A stretch of 64,000 bases of DNA, from positions 3,596,001 to 3,660,000 of the forward strand of contig JAGPXD010000001.1 of the NCBI GenBank assembly GCA_020746995.1, given 5' to 3'. The stretch comes from Plectosphaerella cucumerina (taxonomy: Eukaryota; Ascomycota; Sordariomycetes; Glomerellales; Plectosphaerellaceae). The translations under genes and the position numbers were made by a program. Below the pieces are notes generated by a model, which had not been told where the DNA came from, did not search any database, and saw only the letters and a list, made by a program, of their open reading frames with translations. Position 1 is the first letter of the stretch, and the number at the start of each line of letters is the position of its first letter. This document shows, in pieces, positions 43,989 through 52,022 of the stretch.

Positions 43989-44574
43989 TCAATCATAGTC
44001 AAGCGAGTCCAGGCCCGTGTCGACGACATCCCACGTCCTCTTGCGAAGGTCGGGCTTGGGCTCCTGTTGCCTCCCATTGTTGCCCTTCCTTTTCTTGTTG
44101 TTCTTTTTCATCGAGGTTGCCGCGACCTGGTCGCGGGGCTGCGGGCCTTCATCTTTGACCGCGCCTGTCTCCTTGTTGGCGTGGGTTTTGTGCTCAGCAG
44201 ATGCAGGCCGCTTGTGCAGTTGGCGACGGAGGGCTTCGATTTCCGAGTGCCGAAACATGGCGATCTGTTCGTCCGTCAAGGTGCGTTTGACGCCATCGTC
44301 GTAGTAGCCGAGACCATCATCGTCGTCGCCGGCGAATTCCTCGGCATGCTGGGCTTGTGACACGTCGTTGGGATTGAGAAAAGTCAGGTTGAAATGAGCC
44401 ACGGCGCCAGTGGAGAAGTGGTTTTGATGAAAGGATTGGAGATCATCCTGGGAGATGGTCAGTGACATGATTAAGTGGGCACCCTGGAACACTCCGACAT
44501 ACCGGGCTGAGCTGCGGCGGCGCGACCGGGGCGCGACCGGTGGCCTCCTGGTGACGATGATCTGGCGATGCCAT
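43989..44574 (-). CDS. DUF3807-family protein
   Basis: Exons 44503-44574 and 43989-44447, 176 residues. Exon 1 encodes MASPDHRHQEATGRAPVAPPQLSP; the 55-bp intron (GTATGT...CACTGAC...CCCAG) joins it to DDLQSFHQNHFSTGAVAHFNLTFLN. A tempting in-frame ATG at 44468 lies inside the intron and would give a false N-terminus. The core has an acidic patch (GDDDDGLGYYDDG), then VKRTLTDEQIAMFRHSEIEALRR, the most conserved part of fungal DUF3807 proteins, and a basic C-terminus (MKKNNKKRKGN, DLRKRTWD). The function of the family is unknown to me; the basic tail suggests nuclear location. Confidence 0.85.
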
Positions 44575-44985
44575 GATCGCCCCGAAATGTAGTGTTATGT
44601 TGAGAAAGCCTTAAGCAACACCGTGACGCGATGTTGTGTGAGAGCCGCTACAGCTGTATGGCGAAGCTCAAAGGACAAAGTTTTGGCAGCGGGCACCTGC
44701 GTTTGGTTTGAATGAGGCCAAAGCGGGTCACGTGTCGCCCTGGGAAGCAAGCTGTTTGCACAATCTCATTTGGGCCTCAAATTGGATGAGCTGCTCCTCG
44801 AATGCCCTGCCTCTCCCCTTGCTTTGCTTGATTTATATTCGAGCCATGTGCCCAGCGACGACTCGAGGCGGACTGTGTGTGGTGGTGATTGGTCTCTTGT
44901 CGACCAAAAAGTAATGTCTCGAGGATGCTTCGACCACGATTTGTGAGCATGTCTCGAAGGCATCTCATGGACATGCGGCATGTTT
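44575..44985. other. Spacer upstream of DUF3807 gene
   Basis: A 411-bp spacer between two minus-strand genes, including the DUF3807 promoter. Nothing distinctive. Confidence 0.45.
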
Positions 44986-45488
44986 TCAAGGCTGTTTGAG
45001 AAGTGCGAGGGCATTCTGGAATGCTTGTAGAACCTCATTCACTGTGGAAGCTGGTCAGTGGCCAAACGGGCAGAAAGGAGATAGACAGGCATACTGTGCT
45101 CCTGGCGCTTGGCCATGGTCTGCTCAGAAAGGTTGACGAATCTCTGGCGAGTCTGCAAGCGCTTGATGGCGCGTTCGGTGTCGTGGGCGCTCGAAGATGC
45201 AGCCCAGTTGTTGAAATACTTTCTCGAGTCAGCATTCGATATCAGGGCGCGCGCCGAGATGGGCAGTACCTTGACGAGCTCGTCAAATTCTCGCAGAAGT
45301 TCTTCTTCTTGGCCGTCCGCTTTTTCGAGTGCCTGGACGTATCTGGCCTCGAACTCCTCCCAGTCAAAGGTGGCGAAGGTGCCGGGCGTGCTCGGCGTGT
45401 TGACCTGGCCATTTGCCAGGATCTCTGGACGTGGCTCAGGTGTCTTCGTGGTTGGAACAGGCCCCGCGCCCTGCGACAAACCAGCCAT
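44986..45488 (-). CDS. Small uncharacterised helical protein (132 aa)
   Basis: Exons 45270-45488, 45095-45218 and 44986-45041, 132 residues. I do not recognise a named family. The protein has a Pro/Thr-rich N-terminal 40 residues, then FDWEEFEARYVQALEKADGQEEELLREFDELVK, YFNNWAASSSAHDTERAIKRLQTRQRFVNLSE and a final amphipathic VLQAFQNALALL, so it is probably all-helical and coiled-coil prone. Intron 1 (51 bp, GTACTG...GCTGACT...AAAG) is a multiple of three without a stop and could be mistaken for coding sequence. Intron 2 is 53 bp (GTATGC...CACTGAC...CACAG). The tight intron signals and clean helical periodicity make it a real gene. Confidence 0.75.
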
Positions 45489-46371
45489 CCTGCGTGTTTG
45501 GTAGGATTCCCCTTGGCTGATTGATGTGTGTTTGTTGGTTTGGCAGTCGAGGCAGGCTCGAGGTTGTTTGTTCTTGGACGAAGTAGCTTCTTCTGGCGTT
45601 GACAATGGAAGAGTCAAGAAGAAGCCGCTTCTTTTCTTTGATCAAAAGGCAACTACCTTGCTGACTGAACGTTCCCCCAAACGGTCGTGTGTCAGTAGGC
45701 AGGAAATGAGAATGCCAGAAGATCGCAGTTCGTTCGTGCGGCCCAATCTGGTTGATGCCGGAGCGTTGGAGCGGCAGGCGTCAAGAATGGCGACTTCCCC
45801 CAAAGTCGCTGGTGACTGCCGGTACCCGTGAGTGAGTGACAAGGACCTGGAAGAGTCGAACCGTGTCACGCCCGTGAATGTATGATGAGCTGTTTTGCGA
45901 TAGCTCTGCTTCCCGCAAAGCAGATAACCACGCTGTTTCTGATGATTGATGCCCAAGTAAATGAATAAGCAGGCATGACCCCTCAATGTTGTCGGCCGTT
46001 GGCGGACAAGAAGTGATGATGAGCGAGAGACGTACCCAAGTACCAAGTGCGGAGCGGAGCAAAATCGACACCGTGAAAAAGGCCCCATTTGTTAGCACAG
46101 GCAGCGCTGTCCACCCCCAAGTCCCCCAACTCGGTGGCGGGTGCCATCTGTCTTGTGCCTGCCTATTCCCTGATTGTCATTGGACGACTTGCTGCCTGCC
46201 AGAAGCCGATGGTTGATTCAGATGACTTTCTGTCGACTCGTGACTGCTACACCGTTTCCCCCTTGTGAGCCCTCATCGATAAAAGGCTGCGTCGCAAATA
46301 TCTTTTTGCTTCAACTTGTGTGTCGATTTTGAGAGGCCACCACCACCCATGCGACCAACGAGATTGACGAA
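45489..46371. other. Divergent intergenic region upstream of ATG14
   Basis: An 883-bp bidirectional promoter between the 132-residue gene (minus) and ATG14 (plus). A TATA-like GATAAAAGG sits near 46,278, about 90 bp before the ATG14 start. No other feature recognised. Confidence 0.5.
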
Positions 46372-47880
46372 ATGGACTGCGACGTTTGTGGAAGGCTGCA
46401 CCACCCCCAGCGGCTGCCCTTCCTCTGCCCCGTCGACGGACGGAATCGATGCTATGACGGCCGCATCAAGCTTGCCCTTGCACATCTCGAGAATGAAGGC
46501 TTGCAGAAGCAGATTGAGAAACTGGTGAAGCCCGCGCCAGACGACGACTCGGGCCGGCCACATGGTCTCCCCCAAGACCGCGGCGTGGCCACCAAGATGT
46601 CCCTCTCTGAGCAGCATGTCGCCCAGGACAGGACGAGCCGGATCATTGAACAGGCCGAAAAGTTGCGAGAAGAAGTTGCGCGTGCCCGCAAGGACATTCA
46701 AGATCGCAAGGCAGCGATCGCGCGACGAAAGGCTGATTTGGCGTCGGCGTCGGCTGGCCTCGAAGCCCGCAGAGCTCGCATCATTGAAGAGACCCAAAGA
46801 TCGATCCACGCCACCAAGTTCAAGTGGGATCGGAACGCCGATGCCCTGGCGAGGACTCGGGCCTTTCTCTGCATGGAAGCCGCGAAGCTGTATGGTCTGC
46901 GCCGGTCAAAGAGAACCGGCTCCTCGACCAAGTATGAGTACCGGCTCGGAGGTGTCGAGATTGTTGACCTCGAGTCGATTCAGTGTGAGTGTTTCCTCCT
47001 TGTTGCTCTCAGACGAGATCTGTGTGTTATTTGAGAAAGTGCTGACACTTCGACAGCCGTCTCCCCAGAACAGCTGTCGACGTCGTTGGCAAATGTTGCC
47101 CATATTGTGTCGCTGGCGTCGCATTATTTGTCGATCCGACTGCCAGCCGAGTTGACCTTGCCGCATCGAGATTATCCGAGACCGACAGTCTTCACTTTGT
47201 CGTCCTCGTATGGCCATGAACCGGTCCCCTTTCCCGGCTCGTTGCACTTCAGTGCAGAAACTCGGGATACCACCAAGCACCACCCGAAGCCACGACCTTT
47301 GTTTGTGGACAAGCCTCTGGCGACTCTGGCCAAAGAAGATCCGGCCATGTACTCGCTGTTCCTTGAAGGCGTCACACATCTGGCGTACAATGTCGCCTGG
47401 CTGTGTACTTCGCAAGGAGTCTCCGTTGGCGACAAGTTCTCCTTTGATGACGTCTGCAGGATGGGCCGAAACTTGTACAACCTGCTCATCGCGCAGAACC
47501 ATGCTGCGCAAGCAGCAAAGGTCTTCGCGGCGAATGAGAACCAGGACCCGGGTGACGTCCCCAATGTCACCACTCTGATGGGACGGTACTCGCATGGATC
47601 CGCGCACTCTTTTCTCGCTGGTTCCGAAGGAGCTGAATTCGTCAGGAACTTCAAGCTTCTGAGCCCAGTGAAGGTGGCCGACAAGCTGAAGAAGAAGCTG
47701 CAGAGCGAGGTGGCCATCCCAGAGTGGGAGGTCCTCGAAGAAGATGAATGGGCCGGGATCGGACAAGATGAGCCTGTTGTCGAGCAAGGCAAATCAAAGT
47801 CGCCGAATCAAGATGTGGCGAGCGAGCAGCGCTCAGGACCGTCCGGCACGAATGGCTGGACGAAGGTCAAGAGTCGATAG
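46372..47880 (+). CDS. ATG14: ATG14 (autophagy PI3-kinase complex I subunit)
   Basis: Exons 46372-46984 and 47057-47880, 478 residues. Atg14 directs the Vps34-Vps15-Atg6 complex to the pre-autophagosomal site. The N-terminus MDCDVCGRLHHPQRLPFLCPVDGRNRC carries two Cys pairs, the fungal Atg14 signature. A coiled coil follows at about 60-150 (IIEQAEKLREEVARARKDIQDRK). The UVRAG/Atg14 domain spans about 150-400 (FLCMEAAKLYGLRR, LGGVEIVDLESI, LASHYLSIRLPAELTLPHRDYPRPTV read in parts, GVTHLAYNVAWLC). The 72-bp intron (GTGAGT...GCTGAC...ACAG) splits a Ser codon. The last 80 residues are charged and disordered. Partner ATG6 lies in the same window. Confidence 0.9.
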
Positions 47881-48015
47881 CGGGTACGCAGCTGAAGAAG
47901 AAGCCGTCAACCGCTGATAATGCGACCCAGAAATGAAACATAGCACCCCCCAGTGCCGTGACTTGTGTTCTTTTGGCCTGCACGCTTGTGAATTGCATGG
48001 AGGAGAGGCCGAAAT

Positions 48016-48072
48016 GTCTGATGTGACAGCAACGCCGAAAACGTTGGAGTCCCTCCCACCCACCCATCAGAC
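48016..48072. repeat. Hairpin element, copy A
   Basis: Outer stem GTCTGATG (48016-48023) pairs perfectly with CATCAGAC (48065-48072). The inner stem GACAGCAACG with CGTTGGAGTC pairs 8 of 10. The C-rich arm CCCTCCCACCCACCC (48051-48065) is a perfect four-tract G-quadruplex motif on minus. Confidence 0.75.
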
Positions 48073-48126
48073 GCCTCTGAGCGCCCTCACGACAGCTCTG
48101 TCTTTCCTTGTCGCTGTCGAGGTTTG

Positions 48127-48190
48127 GATACCTGGTGTGACAACAACCTCTGAGTTGGTTGCTGTCCCGCCCACCCTCCCACCAGGCATC
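48127..48190. repeat. Hairpin element, copy B
   Basis: Outer stem GATACCTGGTG pairs with CACCAGGCATC (10 of 11). Inner stem GACAACAACC (48139-48148) pairs with GGTTGCTGTC (48157-48166), 9 of 10. The C-rich arm CCCGCCCACCCTCCC (48166-48180) is a perfect G-quadruplex motif on minus. Confidence 0.8.
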
Positions 48191-48278
48191 TCTGGTCTTT
48201 TCGCAGGCTCAAAGGCGCAGGAGCTGCTTGTTGCTGATCCTGTCGCTCGAGATGATGAAGATGATCCCGAGGGTTGTG

Positions 48279-48339
48279 CTTCCTGGTGTGACAGCAATTG
48301 CTGATCGAGCTGTTATCCCGCCCGCTCACCCACTAGAAG
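48279..48339. repeat. Hairpin element, copy C (diverged)
   Basis: Outer stem CTTCCTGGTG pairs with CACTAGAAG apart from one bulged C and one G-T pair. The inner stem is shorter (ACAGC with GCTGT). The C-rich arm (48317-48331) is interrupted by CTC, so the quadruplex motif is imperfect. Confidence 0.65.
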
Positions 48340-48432
48340 CCTCTGAAGCGAGGCAATGTTGGAGCCGTTTGAGCTTTTTTTGTCGTCGTCGCCGTTGATG
48401 ATGGTGACAGTGACGACTCGGAGGTTTGCTTT

Positions 48433-48491
48433 GCCTGGTGTGACAGCAACTGTTGTTGAGAGATGCTGTCCCGCCCACCCTCCCACCAGGC
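48433..48491. repeat. Hairpin element, copy D
   Basis: Outer stem GCCTGGTG (48433-48440) pairs perfectly with CACCAGGC (48484-48491). Inner stem GACAGCA (48442-48448) pairs perfectly with TGCTGTC (48464-48470). The C-rich arm 48470-48484 is identical to that of copy B. Confidence 0.82.
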
Positions 48492-48568
48492 ACTTCTGGT
48501 AAATGACATGACGGCGACGAAATCGCGCGAGAAGACTCTCCTGATCTTGGCGAAGAACGTCGATCTCT

Positions 48569-48624
48569 TCCGATGTGAAGCAAAGCACGGAGGAGTTTGC
48601 TTCCCCGCCATCCCACCCATCGGA
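48569..48624. repeat. Hairpin element, copy E (diverged sequence, perfect stems)
   Basis: Outer stem TCCGATG (48569-48575) pairs perfectly with CATCGGA (48618-48624). Inner stem GAAGCAAA (48577-48584) pairs perfectly with TTTGCTTC (48596-48603). Although its sequence differs from the other copies, every difference in the stems is matched on the opposite arm. Confidence 0.78.
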
Positions 48625-48937
48625 TTGCCCGATTGCTGAGGCAAAATGACTGGCAAATGTTTGCCCTGAGAGTCCCGCAAGACGGAAATCGGGAGAAGCT
48701 CACACAAACCGCCGAGCAGTTGCAGGAAATGGACGCAAAGCTCGCAGTAAAACACCGCCAAAAAAAAGAAAGAAATCTGGGGTCGTATAAGTTGTAAAGA
48801 CAAGAGACCAAGAACAACCATTTGGTCAGGAACTGTGCTGAAGAGGAGTTCATATGGTGTTTTTTTGGTGTTTCGGTGTTTTGTTTCGTGTTTTTGGGCT
48901 TTTGTTGTTTTCTTGATGCTGGGTCCAAGGTGATCGG

Positions 48938-51256
48938 TTACAGCTCGATGGCCCTGTTCCACACCTTTTGCCACAGTTTCTTGTGGCGGTCAGTCTCAGC
49001 TGGGGTCTGGTATCCTGGCAGGAATCCTTCCATGTTGTCCATGAGAAAGTGGCCGAAGTCCTCGTTCACGGTCTTCTTGAGCTCGGCTGGCGTTGGATTG
49101 ACGTCTGCCCACCGCCCGTTCTCGTGTTCCGGTCTCATTTCTTTCCAGGTTGCCTCCGCAGAGTCGTGAACGTGGGCCATATCCAGTTCGCCGAATGGAA
49201 TTTTCTTATCGGTGGAACATTCCTTGAGGAACTTGTCGCAGAGCCTTTCAAAATGCTTCTTGATCTGGTCATCATCGAGAGCAGCGTCGGGGTCCAGCTC
49301 TTCTTCGTCGTCAACCAGTTCTTCAGCCTCTTGATGATCGTCCGCTTCCATTCCAGCCTCTTGATGTTCATCCGCTTCCATGGCCTTTTCGTGATCGTCC
49401 GCTTCCATGGCCTCTTCGCCACCCTCAGCCTCTTCGGCTTCCAGGCCTGGACCCTCCTCCACCACCTCAGCCGCAACTTCCACGTCAGCTGACGTCTTCT
49501 CTTCGGCTTCCGCGTGGTCGGGGTCGGACTGGGAAGGGTGTGAGCTGCCGGGGATCGAAGAGTTCTCAAAGTTGAACGTCTGGCCGGGGCTGAATGAGGC
49601 ATAGGGGACTGGTGGCGGCTCAAGGCTCTGAAGACCCCTGGCTTCGGTGGCCTTCCGCTCCTCCTCCACTTCCGCCCTCTTCGCTGCCGTCATCTTGGAC
49701 TTGATTGCCCTGATCTGTCGGACTCCTTCGACAAAATAGGGGCCGGCAGGGGAAGTGGTTGGGGTAGCGGCCGATGCTGGGGCCGGGCCACGAGAGTCGG
49801 ACACTGTGGGCGTGATTGCCTGCTCAGAAGGTATCGCAGCCGGAGGGGGAGCCACCAATTCCTTCACTCCAGAGCTTCCTAGCTGAGAGGTCTTCATTTC
49901 GGTGTTGAGAGAGTCAACAAGTGGGCGTGCAGGTCCAATCCCAGGGATCACTGACGTGCCGCGTGGTTGTTCACCAGGCAGCACTGACTCCGGCTCGCAA
50001 GCCGTCGTGATAGAGTCAGCCACTCTCGTCTCTTGGGTCGCAGACGGCTGGGGGGCCGCTGGACTGGTGGTGTTGGCAGATGAAGCCCGGGCCGCTGGGG
50101 TCGCAGGCACCGGGAAGAAGTTGTCGTAGTCGGGGAGGGTTTGTTGAGGCGCCCATTGGGGGATGAACGCCGGGAGAGCGGGCTCCTGAGCTGACAGCTC
50201 CTCGGGGGCGGAATCTGCCATCTCTTCGTCGCCCGCTTCCTCCTCCTCTTCCTTAGTATCCTCCATGTCGCACTCTTGAGACACGGCCGCGGCAGGCGAG
50301 TCGAAGACGGGCGCGGGGGCGCCGTCTTCGGCCTGCGGCTCGGTCATGTGCTCGTCGAGCACAGTGTCTTCTTCGATGTCGGTATCCTCGAAGTCGACGG
50401 AGGACTTCTCCTTCTGCTTCATTTTCTCGACCATGCGGGCCTCACGTGTCACCTTCCATGCGCGTCTAATGAGGAGCCGCGCGATGCGGCGCTGTCGCTC
50501 CACCACAGACGATTCGTAAGTGACGACCGAGCCAAGATGGTCGGCGTCATGTGTCTGGGTAGAGGACTGCACCATGAGCAGCTCCTCACCGGCACCGACT
50601 GGCATCTCCTCCTGGCCGTGGCCACTCGGAGTCGCTTCCTCAGTGAGACGGACCTCCTGGCCGTGGCCACTCGGTCCGACATGTTCGACGGGCGTCGACG
50701 CTTCCCGGCACGAGCCGGTCAGCTCAGCCACATCGCCGGGCGCCTCTTCAGGATCAACGGACGCGACAAGTCGCACCGCAGTCACCGTCAGAGACGACTT
50801 TGTAGTGTCGACGGCATGGATGGTTTGGACGTGGGCGTCCCTCACCTGCACAACTGCCACAGCCGGAATCGTAACTTCGTCGGTCTGGGCGCGGCCGTCC
50901 CTGTAAACGGGGGCCGGTGTGGGCAGGATCGAGAACATGGTCTTGACTGCCGAGATCTGGAAAGACCGTCGGGGTTCGGTCGAGTCGTCCCTCTTTTGGA
51001 CGCTTTGGAGGGTCAGGGGGGCCTCGGGCTGGGCAGACGCAAACTGCATCCTCAGCCGTTCGGTCTTTGAGAGCCCCCGAGACGGGTTGATCTTGCTCCG
51101 CAGCGCCTTCTGGAGGCGGTCGACCTCATCCTTGAGTCGATTGATCTCCTTTTCTTGTCGCACAGCACCTTCGACGTTGGCGAACTCACGCTGTCCGTCA
51201 ACTTGCGATGTCGTGGTATGAGCCTCATCACCCTGGGAGGCGATCGGGCGGTCCAC
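48938..51256 (-). CDS. Acidic coiled-coil protein of unknown function, start unresolved
   Basis: Open frame of 772 codons here, continuing without a stop to 51331. The first ATG is only at 51049, after a segment (EKEINRLKDEVDRLQKALRSK) that looks like real coiled coil. A 5' exon with its own ATG was probably missed, perhaps joined at the acceptor-like CTCTGTAG ending at 51332. Visible: basic RRIARLLIRRAWKVTREARMVEK near 260, acidic Glu-rich tracts near 340, a long Pro/Ser/Thr-rich middle, and near 640-690 tandem EAMEADDHEKA-type repeats. A final charged domain holds HFERLCDKFLKE and EDFGHFLMDNMEGFLPGY. A short SGHGQE motif is also duplicated. I do not recognise the family. The position straight after the neighbour's stop is discussed under findings. 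Confidence 0.65.
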   Translation of the reverse strand: MDRPIASQGDEAHTTTSQVDGQREFANVEGAVRQEKEINRLKDEVDRLQKALRSKINPSRGLSKTERLRMQFASAQPEAPLTLQSVQKRDDSTEPRRSFQISAVKTMFSILPTPAPVYRDGRAQTDEVTIPAVAVVQVRDAHVQTIHAVDTTKSSLTVTAVRLVASVDPEEAPGDVAELTGSCREASTPVEHVGPSGHGQEVRLTEEATPSGHGQEEMPVGAGEELLMVQSSTQTHDADHLGSVVTYESSVVERQRRIARLLIRRAWKVTREARMVEKMKQKEKSSVDFEDTDIEEDTVLDEHMTEPQAEDGAPAPVFDSPAAAVSQECDMEDTKEEEEEAGDEEMADSAPEELSAQEPALPAFIPQWAPQQTLPDYDNFFPVPATPAARASSANTTSPAAPQPSATQETRVADSITTACEPESVLPGEQPRGTSVIPGIGPARPLVDSLNTEMKTSQLGSSGVKELVAPPPAAIPSEQAITPTVSDSRGPAPASAATPTTSPAGPYFVEGVRQIRAIKSKMTAAKRAEVEEERKATEARGLQSLEPPPVPYASFSPGQTFNFENSSIPGSSHPSQSDPDHAEAEEKTSADVEVAAEVVEEGPGLEAEEAEGGEEAMEADDHEKAMEADEHQEAGMEADDHQEAEELVDDEEELDPDAALDDDQIKKHFERLCDKFLKECSTDKKIPFGELDMAHVHDSAEATWKEMRPEHENGRWADVNPTPAELKKTVNEDFGHFLMDNMEGFLPGYQTPAETDRHKKLWQKVWNRAIEL

Positions 51257-51331
51257 AGACGAATCGTTGTCGATAGGTGCTCCAAGCTGTGCTTTTGTCG
51301 GTTGTCGTTTGGTCGAGTTGGGGTCCTCCTC

Positions 51332-52022
51332 CTACAGAGGTTGTCCCGCCTTAACTTCCTGACTGTCGATGGGAAAGGCGCCAATAGGCGATGAGCGCGC
51401 CCATTCGTTGTGCTGGGCGAGAGCGACTGTCCCTTCCAGGAACCAACGAGCGACCGTCTTGGATATCTCTTGGACAAAGCCCTCGAGGACCACTCCGGCT
51501 CGGGTCGTCGTCTTTCCCACGTCCACGCGCGAGAGAAAATACGCAGTGAACGGGTAGGTCCAGAAGGGGGGGATGTCAATCGCCAAGCCCGCGACGCTGA
51601 AGAGCGGCTCCCTGTAAGATTGCGTTAGTGACGATTGCTCAATGGCAACAGATGGGAAGGTTTTACTTGTCATCCGCAAAGACACCGAGCTTCAGTACTT
51701 CTTCGTCCGCAAGGAGGGACGCGGCCCACGGTCGAAAGGTGCACGAGACGGCGACGATGGCGAGCATCCAGTATGCTGAAGAGATGAGCGATCTGACTGT
51801 CGAGGCCCCCCTCCACCAGATGGGGAAGAGAGCCAGCCAGAAAGCCCACTGGATCACGCCGGGAATCGTGCCATAGGAGATCTGCGTGCGCCAGACCGGG
51901 AGAACGTCCGTGATGAAGTATGCGGCCGAGAGAAGAGCTGGTCCGAGAGCAAGGACCCGGAAAAAGGGCGACATCTCCTGCAGAAGCAGAAGAAGCGCAA
52001 TGATGATGTCGAAAAAGGCCAT
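51332..52022 (-). CDS. Small multi-pass membrane protein, unknown function
   Basis: Exons 51667-52022 and 51332-51611, 211 residues, beginning MAFFDIIIALLLLLQE. About four to five hydrophobic segments: 3-15, 22-45 (VLALGPALLSAAYFITDVLP), 55-72 (GVIQWAFWLALFPIWW), 78-97 (LISSAYWMLAIVAVSC) and 125-150. Then an amphipathic helix and a polar tail ending QEVKAGQPL. The 55-bp intron (GTAAAA...CACTAAC...TTACAG) is canonical. I recognise no named family; the layout resembles small EXPERA- or TLC-like endomembrane proteins, but no diagnostic motif is visible. The UAG stop is followed in the same frame by the next open frame. The start was taken at MAFF because the codon upstream is TTG. Confidence 0.72.

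Larger units (their letters stand above)
47881..48937. other. Convergent 3' region carrying a hairpin array
   Basis: Between the stops of ATG14 (plus) and the acidic coiled-coil gene (minus). Bases 48,016-48,624 hold five related hairpin elements (listed separately). Open frames of about 200 codons on minus (48,326-48,974) are low-complexity and run through the array; I do not call them. Confidence 0.7.

Noticed and set aside
48130..48187. Hairpin units as spliceosomal introns or introner-like elements
   Set aside because: Copies B and D could be read as 51-52-nt introns (GTGTGA...CACCAG), but copies A and E lack GT at the matching place, no unit has a CTRAY branch site at the right distance, and removing them does not create a longer open frame.
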